From Nitrososphaeraceae archaeon (GTDB lineage: Archaea > Thermoproteota > Nitrososphaeria > Nitrososphaerales > Nitrososphaeraceae), in assembly GCA_009377575.1 (NCBI GenBank), contig WHTU01000006.1:35185-99184 (forward strand): a stretch of DNA of 64,000 nt, read 5' to 3'. The translations under genes and the position numbers were made by a program. Shown piece after piece: positions 17,624 through 27,153 of this stretch (its first letter is position 1; each line of letters starts with the position of its first letter). The notes under the pieces were generated by a model. That model searched no databases. It worked only from the letters and a program-made list of their open reading frames with translations, and was not told the origin of the DNA.

Positions 17624-18667
17624 TCATGCAGTACATCCTTGATGTAAATACGACGAGATGAACCTATCAGTATGCCTGTTCTTGTTCTGCAAAACGACTA
17701 TTCTAGAAATTTCACTCTCATCCATCACGTTGAATCCTGGAAGTTTTTCGCAAAGTTGTGCCGAGAATCTCCTAACCTCTTCCATTTCAAGCATATTTTG
17801 TCTCTCTAATCGCTGAGTTGACATGCCTACATGCATGTATGATTTTATTTCGATAAAATGGGGGTTCGCTCTAGGTATTAGACCACAAAACTGAACTATT
17901 GTTTCATAATTGAAATTATGGCTTCTAACGAGAGTAATTCTAATTACAGTTCTCGTTTCACACCTAGAAAGAAACTGCAAACTCTTTAGCCATCTTTCCC
18001 ATGCGTCTGGATGCCTTGGTCTATTTATCCTAGCAAAGCTAAGCCTGTTCGTCGCATTCGTAGACAAGTATAATTGGGTTGGAAGGGATTTTTCTTCTGC
18101 TAATCGATCTAACATTTGAGGTTCTTGTCCATTAGTAACTAAAAATATCGATTTAGTCATTGGTAATTTCTTTAGATATCTGATTAGTGCGGGTAATTTT
18201 GGGTACATGGTAGGCTCACCTGAAAGTGAGATTGCATAGTGTTGGGGAAATAAGGATTCATCAAGCTTGCCCTTATCGTACTTCTTATGACCATAAAACC
18301 CAGTCAAAAGCCTTCTTCTTTCTTGGAGAAGATTTTCTACGATAGCGTCTGGCTCGTCCACTAAGTTTTCAGGCATCATGAGAGTATCATAGAATTCAGT
18401 AGGTCTCCAGCAATAGACACAGCGATTTTCGCAATTTAGTGCTGTTGGAGTCATTTCCATGCACCGATGGGTCGAGATGCCGTAAAATTTACGTTTGTAA
18501 CAATCTCCTTCGTGTGCAAAAGATTTCTTGGTCCAGTGACAAAGATCTACAGCTGAATGGTTATATACCCCATACTTTGCGTTTAGTAGTTTAGATCTCG
18601 CATTTGAATCGATCTGGATTAGATTGTTATCTGAATTGTGGGAAGTGTACTCTCCTGAGCAGCTCAT
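17624..18667 (-). CDS. taw1: 4-demethylwyosine synthase (TYW1/Taw1)
   Basis: About 347 residues from the ATG at 18667 (a TTG at 18682 would add five). The radical-SAM cluster motif CENRCVYCWRP is present, together with HRCMEMTPTALNC, a second Cys group used for the extra Fe-S cluster. Downstream, SGEPTMYPKLPALI and FLVTNGQEPQMLDRL are the usual radical-SAM core elements. Taw1 condenses N1-methylguanosine with pyruvate to form the tricyclic base of tRNA-Phe position 37. Archaeal length (about 340-350) fits. Single-gene unit between the surface protein and tRNA-His. Confidence 0.93.
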   Translation of the reverse strand: MSCSGEYTSHNSDNNLIQIDSNARSKLLNAKYGVYNHSAVDLCHWTKKSFAHEGDCYKRKFYGISTHRCMEMTPTALNCENRCVYCWRPTEFYDTLMMPENLVDEPDAIVENLLQERRRLLTGFYGHKKYDKGKLDESLFPQHYAISLSGEPTMYPKLPALIRYLKKLPMTKSIFLVTNGQEPQMLDRLAEEKSLPTQLYLSTNATNRLSFARINRPRHPDAWERWLKSLQFLSRCETRTVIRITLVRSHNFNYETIVQFCGLIPRANPHFIEIKSYMHVGMSTQRLERQNMLEMEEVRRFSAQLCEKLPGFNVMDESEISRIVVLQNKNRHTDRFISSYLHQGCTA

Positions 18668-18985
18668 GCTAGGTGCGATCAAGACTATGCATCGAGATTT
18701 AAGTCTTTAAGTCGAAGACACAGATCCCGAAAATCAACTCTGAAGCACATTTCTTATCACACTTTTTAGTTTGCCCTGACAAATTGGGACTGCGAGTGAT
18801 TTTATTTAATTTTCAATATTTACGGAAAAAACCGTCATCGCATAAATCATTCACCATACATGTGGATAACATGTTCTTTCGGATTTTGCCCGCCGGAGCC
18901 GAAGCTAAGGAACAATCGAATATTGTTATCAGATATTTCTATCTAGAAATTATATATAGCACCATAATTGCACTTGATATAAAGT

Positions 18986-19090
18986 GGCCTTCGTAGTATA
19001 GCCTGGTCAGTATAAGCGGCTGTGGACTAAATACGATAAATGCTTTGAGACAGACACCGCTTGAGGAGGGTTCAAATCCCTCCGAAGGCC
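18986..19090 (+). tRNA. tRNA-His (GTG) with intron
   Basis: Acceptor stem GCCTTCG (18987-18993) pairs with CGAAGGC (19083-19089). An extra G at 18986 (G-1) faces discriminator C at 19090, the His identity hallmark. The D arm is 18994-19014, the anticodon stem AGCGG/CCGCT, the anticodon GTG at 19022-19024, and the T arm GAGGG-TTCAAAT-CCCTC at 19066-19082. CCA is not encoded. The anticodon loop is interrupted after position 37 by a 30-base intron. The mature tRNA would be 75 bases including G-1. Confidence 0.93.
19026..19055 (+). other. tRNA-His intron, bulge-helix-bulge splice sites
   Basis: The 30-base intron sits between G37 (19025) and A38 (19056). CTGT (19020-19023) pairs with ACAG inside the intron (19050-19053), giving the 4-bp central helix. 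The 5' bulge is GG/A (cut after 19025) and the 3' bulge AC/A (cut after 19055), so both 3-nt bulges of the canonical archaeal endonuclease target are present. Confidence 0.85.
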
Positions 19091-19157
19091 CCTTGTACAT
19101 CGTACCTTCCCTATCTAACATGTCACACTTTAATCACATCAGGTAATTGTCTTAGAC

Positions 19158-19490
19158 TCACAAACCATTGACCGGATTGGGCTCTATCAAAATCCATCCA
19201 TAGTGGTATTCATCATGAACGTACCTCACCTCTCTTAAATTAGATCTTATTTCTCTTCTCTTCAAGGCCAAAAGTAATCCAGACCGGAGAGATGCCCCCC
19301 ATTTCCTTGCGAGTGAGTCATCCTCATCTCCTCTCGGCAGAAGTATTCTTACACTAAAGCCGTCCATGGAAATATTTTTTTCAATAAAATCTACCAATTG
19401 AGTCACAATGCTAGTTACGTCTAGGCCGCTGCTGACCTTAAATGTCTTAGAAACCTGGAGCGTCCGATAAAAATCAGGATTTGTTGTCAT
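19158..19490 (-). CDS. Hypothetical protein
   Basis: A 110-residue protein with a helix-strand arrangement: VTSIVTQLVDFIEKNIS helix, FSVRILLPRG strand, ARKWGASLRSGLLLALKRR helix and a C-terminal strand pair YHYGWILIEPNP. It has a clean ATG at 19490. No motif recognised. It lies alone between tRNA-His and tRNA-Met. It may be a thaumarchaeal lineage-specific protein, but I cannot name it. Confidence 0.6.
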   Translation of the reverse strand: MTTNPDFYRTLQVSKTFKVSSGLDVTSIVTQLVDFIEKNISMDGFSVRILLPRGDEDDSLARKWGASLRSGLLLALKRREIRSNLREVRYVHDEYHYGWILIEPNPVNGL

Positions 19491-20036
19491 AATTATGCCC
19501 TTATAAAATGAGCGCTAGGAACTAAATCACTATTATTCTGCAGGCTGTTCATATCAGTGATTAGACACACACTTTTTTTGGATCTGGGTTTGATTAAAAG
19601 TTTTCAAGCATACAACGGACCTCAACTAAGGAGTTGTGCTTAGATCGGAAGCAAGAAATTCTTTAGGTTTAACGGGAATAGTCTCGGTTGATCATTAGCT
19701 TCGCTAGGTTTTCTGACAAATTATTGATCAAGCACGTTCATTGTTAAATCTCCCCACGTCTGTTAACTACGTACATTTGCCATAACCAAGGAAATTTTAT
19801 AAAACAATACTCATTGTGCAGGTAAATTATGACCACCATTTTTATGCCCAAAGCACTAAAAAATTTCGAGGAAAGTTCGAAATATTATGACTCTAACAAT
19901 AGGATATCAGCCTGAACACCACCATTTATTTCATTTTCCTCAGTACCTAATGAGTAGCCCATCAATAGCATAGATGCAAGAATATTGGAATAGATGAAAA
20001 TCAAGCAATGGAAAAAAGTAGGAAATTTTAATGGAA
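19491..20036. other. AT-rich intergenic region with a possible 28-codon frame
   Basis: About 545 bases without a clear gene. The only candidate is a 28-residue frame at 19829-19915 on the plus strand (starts MTTIFMPKALKNF), which has a TATA-like TTTTATAAAA about 30 bases upstream. That is suggestive of a transcribed small ORF or RNA, but the peptide has no recognisable features. Nothing else is seen. Confidence 0.3.
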
Positions 20037-20111
20037 TGCCGGAGGCGGGACTTGAGCCCGCGACCTTTCGATTATGAGTCGAACGCTCTGACCAAGCTGA
20101 GCTACCCCGGC
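20037..20111 (-). tRNA. tRNA-Met (CAT), elongator type
   Basis: Read on the minus strand from 20111: acceptor GCCGGGG/CTCCGGC with one G-T pair, then TA, D arm GCTC-loop-GAGC, anticodon stem TTCGA/TCGAA with loop CTCATAA (anticodon CAT), T arm GCGGG-CTCAAGT-CCCGC, discriminator A. Length 75, no intron, CCA not encoded. The GCCGGGG acceptor and the lack of the GGG/CCC anticodon stem of initiators favour elongator Met. tRNA-Ile2 with modified C34 cannot be fully excluded. Confidence 0.9.
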
Positions 20112-20353
20112 AAGCTCAGCGTTGCGTTCAGCAATTGATGGCCTACTCTAATAAAGATATCTCCCCATGGTTAATGGGCACTATCCCTTCCTCCAAAAGA
20201 CCATAGGTCAAGCATTTGAAAAGTAACCTAGAAATCGGAAATACATGGATCTATTTGATACGCTCCTTCAATATTACGATAGAGAATAATTAAGTGGAGA
20301 CAGGCTATGTCAGCCTAGCTGGGGGATAGCATATAATCGGTAGATCCACCTAT

Positions 20354-20866
20354 CTAGGTCTCATTATCCTTACTAAATAAAATGGCCTCGGGGTTTATGA
20401 TACATACTGGGGTACCCTGTAAGGCCGAGTCTTCAGCTGCGGTTGTAGTAAGTTGTTCTCTTTCAAAAAGATCGTCCCTCGAAATGATCCCAAGAACAGA
20501 TGAATTTGAGCTAACAACAATCTGGCGAATAGCGTGTTTATCCATTATAGATAAGGCTTCCTGCACGGTGGCAGCAGGGTCCACCGCTATTATAGGAGTA
20601 GTCATGATTTCTTCAAGCCTCACTTTAGAGGGGTTCTTCCCTTGACTCAATACCTTGAACAGGATATCTGTTTTAGTTACAATTCCTACTGCTTCGCCTC
20701 CTCTTGAAAGCAGAACGCACTTTGTTTGTCTTTCCTTCATCAATCTTATGGCCATATCAGCAGGATCATCGTAGTTAACCATTGCAACATTTGAATCAGC
20801 GAGTTTTCTAGCAGGTGACATTAGCAAAAATGACATGCTCGTGGGTTCTGCTGAAAATTCATTCAT
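20354..20866 (-). CDS. CBS-domain protein
   Basis: A 170-residue protein of two tandem CBS domains: the first about residues 20-80 (MAIRLMKERQTKCVLLS, GGEAVGIVTKTDILFKVL), the second about 85-150 (MTTPIIAVDPAATVQEAL, HAIRQIVVSSNSSVLGIIS). CBS pairs bind adenine nucleotides such as AMP, ATP or SAM and regulate partners. This one has no fused catalytic domain. It stands alone between tRNA-Met and topoisomerase IB, which is on the same strand. ATG at 20866. Confidence 0.9.
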   Translation of the reverse strand: MNEFSAEPTSMSFLLMSPARKLADSNVAMVNYDDPADMAIRLMKERQTKCVLLSRGGEAVGIVTKTDILFKVLSQGKNPSKVRLEEIMTTPIIAVDPAATVQEALSIMDKHAIRQIVVSSNSSVLGIISRDDLFEREQLTTTAAEDSALQGTPVCIINPEAILFSKDNET

Positions 20867-21058
20867 GTTCTATAATAAGAGATCAAATATTTATACTTGG
20901 TGAAAGATTTTATCAATGTACGTACCAGTAGACTAAATTATCTGCAATTTGCAGTTACAGTTCATGACCAGAATTCTCTTCATGCTTTCATTTTCGTCCT
21001 GAAATATTTGAGTTTGACAATATCAAGCATTTGGATGAAATGACATGTTGTGAACTGT

Positions 21059-22819
21059 TTATTTTTTAGCCAAACTCTCTTCTTGAATTACGGTCTCAGA
21101 CTCCTGGTAGCCCAATTCCTCAACTTCAGGAAGAAATTGTTGCAGCTCGACATTAGAATATGTCTCAACCCATCTAAACTTGCGTTGTAAAGTTGAGGTA
21201 AATACCCTTTTCCAATCAAGTTCTACATGGCTCATCCATGATTTCAAGACTCTAGGGTCAATATAGTTTCGAAGTGACGTCCCAAGGTTATAATCACGAG
21301 TTTCTTTTTGCAGTCGTAGCGTTATTTGGATTTTTTCCAATCTGTCCATCATTTTCTTCTTATGTAAATCTGTTTTCCATTTATGAGAGGCGATATCGTT
21401 CTCAATTTTTCTAATAGCCTCTTGTTTTTTTTCCACAGAATTTTGAAACCTTTCAAGGGCCTGTTTGCTAGCAGGGTTGTTTACATCAATTCCCTTCTTA
21501 TGGTTACACGTAACTGCCGCTACAAGATTTGCGGACTTGGCCACATATATTTTCTCCATCTCAGATGACCTTTTATTTACTGATATTGGAGGACGAGCTA
21601 GCGCCTCTTTTACAATTTGGGTAGCAATGTAAGTTCGGAAAACCTTTGCAGTCAGGCCGGGAACATTCTTTTTATCGACGGTTCTAAGAAATGAGTTTAC
21701 CTTTGCTGAAGTTATACCATCGAAAATCTGTTCATTAGGTTTCTTATCCTTCATAAACAATTCCATGTTTATATATAGTGCTTCTGTGTCTCGAGAACTT
21801 ATTTCCAAGCTTTTTTGCCATGGGACACTATCTTTTCCGAGAAAATTGAACTCTATACTCTTGATTCCTTGATGAACTGGAAATCGGATATGCTCCACCC
21901 TTAAAGTTGACGCGCCTACAGTATCTGCTTCATCAGGATCCTTTTCATCCCCCACTCTCATTGCGAGCTTGTTAATCAAGTAACAGACGGTTGATATTTT
22001 CTTTTGCCTCAAATCTTTTGAATTAATCATTTTGTTCACTATTTTCTCGTGAACTTTGTTGATATGCTTCCCAAGTATGTTAGCCCTGTCGTACTTTTCT
22101 TTGTCGCTGTTCTGACGTAGTGTAGATGAATCATGAAGCCACATATACTTTCTTTTGCCCGTCAAATTTTCTATCCACGTTGCTAGCCAGGTGGACGTAT
22201 GATCATTAACAATTGCCTTCCAGTTTCCTTCGGGTACTTCAGCGTTTTCTCCTAGATTCAGAATCACATCTTGGGGTAGTACTCTGGGTTTCCAGCGTCC
22301 TCGTAACGGATGTTGGCCTCTTCCCATGAACAGGCCTGGTGGTTCCACCAACCAATTCGCTATTTCAACCGTTACACCGTCAACGGTTGCCAAACCATAG
22401 ATCGATCGAAGCCGTTCCCGTTCATTTTTCTTGGATTGAGAAATAAGCCTTTTCTCATCTCTGGGTAGATTTCTAATCCGCTCTTTCTCTACTTCCTTGA
22501 GCCTATTTTCTTCATCTACAAGACGATAGGCATTCGCCAGATCCAATTCAGAGATTTTCTTAACTGACCCAAACCTAGGAGGGAGGACGCTTCGGAGATC
22601 AATCAGGAAATTTGATTCGAACACGTTGTCCCTGACATAATGAGTATCCTTCTTTTTGGCCCAGGCATAAATCAGTTCTTCTTGGTCAGCGTTCAATGAG
22701 TATTCTTCTCCGACAATACTAATACTGATGCCTCTGGGTTTGTATTCTGGAGGAAATGCAATTCCATTATGCTGCAATGTCTGCCATTTCAAGCGGCCCA
22801 ACTTGAATTGCGTCTCCAT
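21059..22819 (-). CDS. DNA topoisomerase IB (eukaryote-like)
   Basis: A 586-residue protein with the eukaryotic topoisomerase I layout: core residues 1-430 (KRKYMWLHDSSTLRQNSDKEKY; MRVGDEKDPDEADTVGASTL with a catalytic Arg; KVFRTYIATQIV), a coiled-coil linker about 440-505, and the C-terminal catalytic motif LGTSLRNYIDPR with Tyr519. Type IB enzymes relax supercoils by a 3'-phosphotyrosine link. Presence of this enzyme is characteristic of Thaumarchaeota. The start ATG at 22819 fits the family. Single gene unit with its own promoter region upstream. Confidence 0.95.
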   Translation of the reverse strand: METQFKLGRLKWQTLQHNGIAFPPEYKPRGISISIVGEEYSLNADQEELIYAWAKKKDTHYVRDNVFESNFLIDLRSVLPPRFGSVKKISELDLANAYRLVDEENRLKEVEKERIRNLPRDEKRLISQSKKNERERLRSIYGLATVDGVTVEIANWLVEPPGLFMGRGQHPLRGRWKPRVLPQDVILNLGENAEVPEGNWKAIVNDHTSTWLATWIENLTGKRKYMWLHDSSTLRQNSDKEKYDRANILGKHINKVHEKIVNKMINSKDLRQKKISTVCYLINKLAMRVGDEKDPDEADTVGASTLRVEHIRFPVHQGIKSIEFNFLGKDSVPWQKSLEISSRDTEALYINMELFMKDKKPNEQIFDGITSAKVNSFLRTVDKKNVPGLTAKVFRTYIATQIVKEALARPPISVNKRSSEMEKIYVAKSANLVAAVTCNHKKGIDVNNPASKQALERFQNSVEKKQEAIRKIENDIASHKWKTDLHKKKMMDRLEKIQITLRLQKETRDYNLGTSLRNYIDPRVLKSWMSHVELDWKRVFTSTLQRKFRWVETYSNVELQQFLPEVEELGYQESETVIQEESLAKK

Positions 22820-22980
22820 CTGCTTTCCTAAAGGTTTCTATATCACTCTTAAACGTTACCGATCTTAACCGAAGCATAAGCAAATTCAGAAGCTATGAGT
22901 CGATCCTAAGTAATTTGGAAATGAAGGTCGAGCGAGGTCAACAGTTAGATTAAAGTATAATCACACACAACGATTGGATA

Positions 22981-23217
22981 ATGCCAAGAGCTTTTGTATT
23001 GCTGAATGCTGAATTAGGATATGAAGGTCCGTTGGCCGAAGAAATGAAAAAGCTACCAGGGGTTAGAGAAGCCTATGCGATCTATGGAGTATATGATATT
23101 ATGTTAAAGGTAGAAGCGGATTCAATGGAAGGACTAAAGGACTTCATTAGCTTGAAAATCAGACGTATGAATGGAGTTAAATCCACCCTTACCATGCTGA
23201 TTATGGAAAAAAACTAG
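22981..23217 (+). CDS. Lrp/AsnC-type ligand-binding (RAM) domain protein
   Basis: A 78-residue protein that consists only of a RAM domain: AFVLLNAELGYEGPLAEEM, VREAYAIYGVYDIMLKVEAD, LKDFISLKIRRMNGVKSTLT. It lacks the DNA-binding helix-turn-helix of full Lrp/AsnC regulators. Such stand-alone versions bind amino acids or partner regulators. It starts at ATG 22981 with about 160 bp from the divergent topoisomerase gene. It is convergent with cofH, whose stop is 6 bp away. Confidence 0.9.
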   Translation: MPRAFVLLNAELGYEGPLAEEMKKLPGVREAYAIYGVYDIMLKVEADSMEGLKDFISLKIRRMNGVKSTLTMLIMEKN

Positions 23218-23223
23218 TCACAC

Positions 23224-24483
23224 CTAATTATGCCGCAAAGAATGTCTATACCTGTACTTGTCAAGCTTGATAAGCTCTCTGTACGACCCAAAATCATTGG
23301 GGTTTACTTGATCAAGTCCTGTCTGACCTTCCTCTTCGGCTCCAGAGTACATTTGCAATATCTCGTATAGTGTAGTGCGCTGAGCAGGAATCCGTCCTAA
23401 ACCCTTAACTTGGGTTCTTATTTCCCGTGGTCTCATGATTTGACCATGATTTGAACCGGCGGCTGTTGATATACTTTCATTGATCAGTGTACCACCAAAA
23501 TCGTTTGCGCCAGCACACAAAAGAAATTGGGACATTTTTGAACCCTCTTTCACCCAAGAAACCTGGATATTCTTCACATAGTTATGAAGCATCAACCTAG
23601 ACACAGAGTACATTTTTACAATATCTGTTGCTCCAGCTCCTGCTTCTCGCATGTTTTTTAAAGTATTGCGGCTATGCATAGGTGCTTCTTGGTATACGAA
23701 GCTGAGAGGAACAAACTCTGTAATACCATGAGTTTCCTTCTGGATCTTACGTAATATACCGATGTGTTTGGCCTTTTGGAGATTGGACTCTATATGCCCA
23801 TACATTATAGTAGAGGTAGTTGGAATATTCAAACCATGGGCCGTCTTTATCACGTCTATCCAATCATTAACAGATATACGACCTGGAGATATTAGGTCTC
23901 TAACTTCTTGATCTAGTATTTCTGCGGATGTTCCCGGGAGACTCCCTACACCAGATTCTTTAAGCCAGGATAAGAAATCCTTAACACTAGTGTTGCTCAT
24001 TCTGGCTCCGTACAATACTTCTTCTGGAGAGAACCCATGAATATGAATATCTGGTATCGCATGCTTGATTGCTTTACAGATATCCGGATAGAGAGAGCCG
24101 TCCATATTTGGGGGCAGACCTGCCTGTATACAAATCTCGGTGGCACCCAACCGATGAGCCTCTACAGCTCGTCGAACAACTTCCTCGACCGGCAAAAAGT
24201 AACCTTCTTCTTGTCTAAAATCACGACTAAATGCGCAAAAGCCACACTTCTTAATGCACACATTAGTGAAGTTCACGTTTCTGTTGATGACATATGTGAC
24301 AACATTCCCACATGCTCTTCTTCGCAATTCGTCACCGACCGAAATCAATAGGTTCATTTCGATACCGCTTGTATCGAACAATTCCACTGCCTGGTCGACA
24401 GTTATTTCCTTTTCATCAATTGCTAAATTCAGAGCTTCCGAGACAAGAGGGTCAACCGTCTTGAGGATGCTTTCTATATTCAA
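23224..24483 (-). CDS. cofH: FO synthase subunit CofH (F420 pathway)
   Basis: A 419-residue radical-SAM enzyme with the cluster motif CIKKCGFCAFSR (CxxxCxxC), FCAFSRDFRQEEGYFLPVEE following, and IVKMYSVSRLMLHNYVKNIQ and LCAGANDFGGTLINES at the C-terminal half. CofH with CofG makes FO, the deazaflavin part of coenzyme F420. The start is TTG at 24483; it overlaps the cofG stop codon by 4 bases, so they are translationally coupled. Length is typical for the archaeal subunit. Confidence 0.93.
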   Translation of the reverse strand: MNIESILKTVDPLVSEALNLAIDEKEITVDQAVELFDTSGIEMNLLISVGDELRRRACGNVVTYVINRNVNFTNVCIKKCGFCAFSRDFRQEEGYFLPVEEVVRRAVEAHRLGATEICIQAGLPPNMDGSLYPDICKAIKHAIPDIHIHGFSPEEVLYGARMSNTSVKDFLSWLKESGVGSLPGTSAEILDQEVRDLISPGRISVNDWIDVIKTAHGLNIPTTSTIMYGHIESNLQKAKHIGILRKIQKETHGITEFVPLSFVYQEAPMHSRNTLKNMREAGAGATDIVKMYSVSRLMLHNYVKNIQVSWVKEGSKMSQFLLCAGANDFGGTLINESISTAAGSNHGQIMRPREIRTQVKGLGRIPAQRTTLYEILQMYSGAEEEGQTGLDQVNPNDFGSYRELIKLDKYRYRHSLRHN

Positions 24484-25667
24484 ATCAGGTATGACTCCTT
24501 CACTAAACCTTCGTCGTTTGCTAGTGCCTCAATTGAAGGCCGAACACTTTGAGAAATATACGATCGACCATTCTTCAAAAACTCTGGATACACAGGCAAT
24601 CGCGCCTTTAACTGTAATCCCTTCCTCGAAGTCACTTGGTTTACATAGTCTATAGGAGGCCAAGGGTGTTCCGGATTAACATAATCGATGGTAACAGGTG
24701 ATATTCCCCCCCAATCATTAATACCCACGTCAATATAATCCTCTAGCCTCTCATTGAGATTTGGAGGCACTTGGATGTTCATAGTGGGCATCAAAATTCT
24801 GGCTAGTGCTACTGCTCGCATGAAATAATCCTTAGTAGGGGCTGGATAATTAGACATTGCTGTTCCATTCTTAGGTGAAAAGTTTTGCATTATCACTTCT
24901 TGTATATGCCCAAAAGATTCATGTAATGATTTAATAAGAATCAGTGATTCAACGATTTCCTCGGGAGTCTCGCCGATACCTACAAGTAGTCCAGTCGTAG
25001 TCGGGATATTTAGTTCACCACATGAAGCCAGAGACTTTATTCTTACTCTAGGATGTTTGCTTGGTGCCCTTTCATGTGGCATCCCTTTACCTGATAATCT
25101 AGTACTTGAAGATTCCAACATCAGTCCCATGCTAGCATTAGTTTCCCTAAGAGTGTATAACTCTTGTTTAGTGAGGCTTCCCGCATTAGTGTGAGGCAAC
25201 AACCCTGTTTTCTTGATAATCATCTCACATATCTCACTAACATATTCAGCCAAGGTAGAGAATCCCTTTTCTCGAAGCCAATTTCGTACCTCTTTATAAC
25301 GAATTTCTGGTCTTTCCCCCGTAACAATTAATGCCTCAGTACATCTCAGTCGCTTGGCTACCTCTACTATGGTTAAGACTTTATCGGGATCGAGCATTGA
25401 AATCGTCGTATCTCCAGGCTCCTTTTTGTAAGTGCAGTAAGTGCATGTATCTCGACACAGATTCACTAGATTGACAAAAACTTTTCGAGAATAGGTCAAA
25501 ATTGAAGGCCTAAATTTATTGCGTAGATATGAAGAGCACTCAATTAATTGTTCCAACCTAGCATCGTAGAATAACGAGAGAGCCTGCTCACGATTAAGAG
25601 GGCAAGAAGAATGCTTTATCTCCTCCATTATCTTACCTACACTCTCCAGATCGTTATCACATCGCAT
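24480..25667 (-). CDS. cofG: FO synthase subunit CofG (F420 pathway)
   Basis: About 395 residues if the ATG at 25667 is used. The radical-SAM motif is CRDTCTYCTYKKEPGD. Other family stretches are ALIVTGERPEIRYKEVR, LPHTNAGSLTKQEL, LMLESSSTRLSGKG and INDWGGISPVTIDYVNP. It works with CofH to form the deazaflavin FO from tyrosine and the riboflavin precursor diaminouracil. The frame is open up to 25790, overlapping the glycosyltransferase by 68 bp, but a start after the glycosyltransferase stop is more natural. The F420-dependent partners are not in the window. Confidence 0.92.
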   Translation of the reverse strand: MRCDNDLESVGKIMEEIKHSSCPLNREQALSLFYDARLEQLIECSSYLRNKFRPSILTYSRKVFVNLVNLCRDTCTYCTYKKEPGDTTISMLDPDKVLTIVEVAKRLRCTEALIVTGERPEIRYKEVRNWLREKGFSTLAEYVSEICEMIIKKTGLLPHTNAGSLTKQELYTLRETNASMGLMLESSSTRLSGKGMPHERAPSKHPRVRIKSLASCGELNIPTTTGLLVGIGETPEEIVESLILIKSLHESFGHIQEVIMQNFSPKNGTAMSNYPAPTKDYFMRAVALARILMPTMNIQVPPNLNERLEDYIDVGINDWGGISPVTIDYVNPEHPWPPIDYVNQVTSRKGLQLKARLPVYPEFLKNGRSYISQSVRPSIEALANDEGLVKESYLI

Positions 25668-25722
25668 CAATGCATCGTTATCTGTTACACCTTGACTAAT
25701 AAACACTATTCTTAACTCCGTT

Positions 25723-26910
25723 CTACATGTACGTTCTTCCCTTCCAGGTGAATGATTGAGGTTTGTGGACTTTAAGTAGGGAAATAACAAAAGACAACGT
25801 TATAACGGTCGCCCCTATCGGTGAACCGAGAGCCAACTGCTTTCTATTCTTAATTGATTGAGATAGGATAAGGACAGTTATCGCGATAATAATGCACACA
25901 GTAATAAATGCCTCGCCTGCAAGTAACATGCTCAGAAAGCTGAATCCACCTTGATAAATAAAGTATATTCCTGCTGGCAGAGCAATGAATGGAGATAGCA
26001 TTAAGAATGCAATGGCAATCACCATAAGAACTGTTTTTTTTCCTTGTTCTCTATGCATAGGAATTAAGAGTCGCAACAACCCATTCCATAAACCTTGTCT
26101 GTCTCTCGCCCACATAGCACCAACGCAATTTTCTCCTCTAAACATTTTCATTTTGATCCCTCTTTTTTTTACAAGTGAGCCAATTGCGCCATCTTCAATT
26201 ATTTCAGTGCACACTTCCCTGTGAGTTCCAATAGACTCATATTGGCCTCGAAGAATAGCAAAGAAACTTCCAAAAAAATACCCCAACTTGTTTGCAGAAT
26301 CATTTACCTTCAGAGGAGAAAACTTGGTCTGTAAAAAGACGGATAGGAGAGGTAATGTGATGCCAGTTAGAAAATCATCGGACATTAGCTTTGGAATAGC
26401 CGTAATCGCAGAGAGCTTCTCGCGAAGTATATGATTCACTGCTAAGGTAACAGTCTGTTTAGAGTGAACAGTATCTGCATCAGTAAAGATGAGAATGTCT
26501 CCCACTGATTCACTATAGCCAAAAAAGCAGGGCCAGTTTTTCCCGACCCAACCGGCTGGACTCTGACCAGCCTCGATCACGCGAAGTCTATGGTCTGCCA
26601 AAGCTAATTTCTTCATAGTTAGGAGGGTACCATCTGTGGATCCATCATCTATAGATATTATCTCAAGGTTATGATAATCCTGAGCAAGTAGGCTTTCTAA
26701 GCACCTACCTATGTATTTTTCTTCGTTCAAGGCGGGTACAATAATGCTTACGCGAGGTGTGAGATTAGGATCTAGCATACTTACCTCCTCAAGTTTCGGC
26801 GAATATTTCAATGACCTCCTGGTATACACTAACAAGCGGGCCCAGGTGAGTAGGATGGCGCACATAATAAATACGGGGACGTAGAGCACTAATGATTCAA
26901 TGGGTAACAT
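25723..26910 (-). CDS. Membrane glycosyltransferase, family 2
   Basis: A 395-residue GT-A glycosyltransferase. A single N-terminal membrane segment (VLYVPVFIMCAILL) precedes the catalytic domain, which shows VSIIVPALNEEKYIGRCLES, IISIDDGSTDGT, ILIFTDADTVHSKQ (DxD) and a QxxRW-like region. Three C-terminal membrane helices end it, near residues 280-300, 305-330 and 350-375. It resembles membrane-bound family 2 synthases that extend polysaccharides or glycolipids in archaeal envelopes. Substrate unknown. It is upstream of cofG on the same strand and may share its transcript, but this does not link it to F420. Confidence 0.85.
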   Translation of the reverse strand: MLPIESLVLYVPVFIMCAILLTWARLLVYTRRSLKYSPKLEEVSMLDPNLTPRVSIIVPALNEEKYIGRCLESLLAQDYHNLEIISIDDGSTDGTLLTMKKLALADHRLRVIEAGQSPAGWVGKNWPCFFGYSESVGDILIFTDADTVHSKQTVTLAVNHILREKLSAITAIPKLMSDDFLTGITLPLLSVFLQTKFSPLKVNDSANKLGYFFGSFFAILRGQYESIGTHREVCTEIIEDGAIGSLVKKRGIKMKMFRGENCVGAMWARDRQGLWNGLLRLLIPMHREQGKKTVLMVIAIAFLMLSPFIALPAGIYFIYQGGFSFLSMLLAGEAFITVCIIIAITVLILSQSIKNRKQLALGSPIGATVITLSFVISLLKVHKPQSFTWKGRTYM

Positions 26911-27153
26911 ATCTACTAATATTTGGGCTGTGAATATAGACGTATTCTCTGATTAGGTAGCAGCGCTCACACAAATTAAAACCTAGACCATTTCGTGTGG
27001 AATTTGTATGGTTCTCTTTTGTCCAATATTTAAATTTCCTAATTGCAAGATGATCAGATTGATACTGTCAAATGTGGCCTAGCTGGCCCGAACAAAGAGT
27101 AATAATCTGTAGAAAATCAAGTAAACCATGTTCATACTGTCTTTTGAACTTTT
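26911..27153. other. Intergenic region
   Basis: About 240 AT-rich bases between the TfuA gene (which ends at 27154 on the same strand) and the glycosyltransferase start. Probably a terminator for the tfuA transcript and a promoter for the glycosyltransferase. No gene or RNA recognised. Confidence 0.4.

Noticed and set aside
18939..19121. 60-codon open frame on the minus strand over the tRNA-His gene
   Set aside because: It runs through a well-folded intron-containing tRNA; coding is not credible.
19868..19880. GAGGAAAGT, similar to a conserved RNase P RNA element
   Set aside because: No other conserved element or long GC-rich fold around it; the region is AT-rich.
20037..20111. tRNA-Met as an integration (att) site
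   Set aside because: No integrase, no duplicated tRNA 3' end and no foreign genes are visible nearby.
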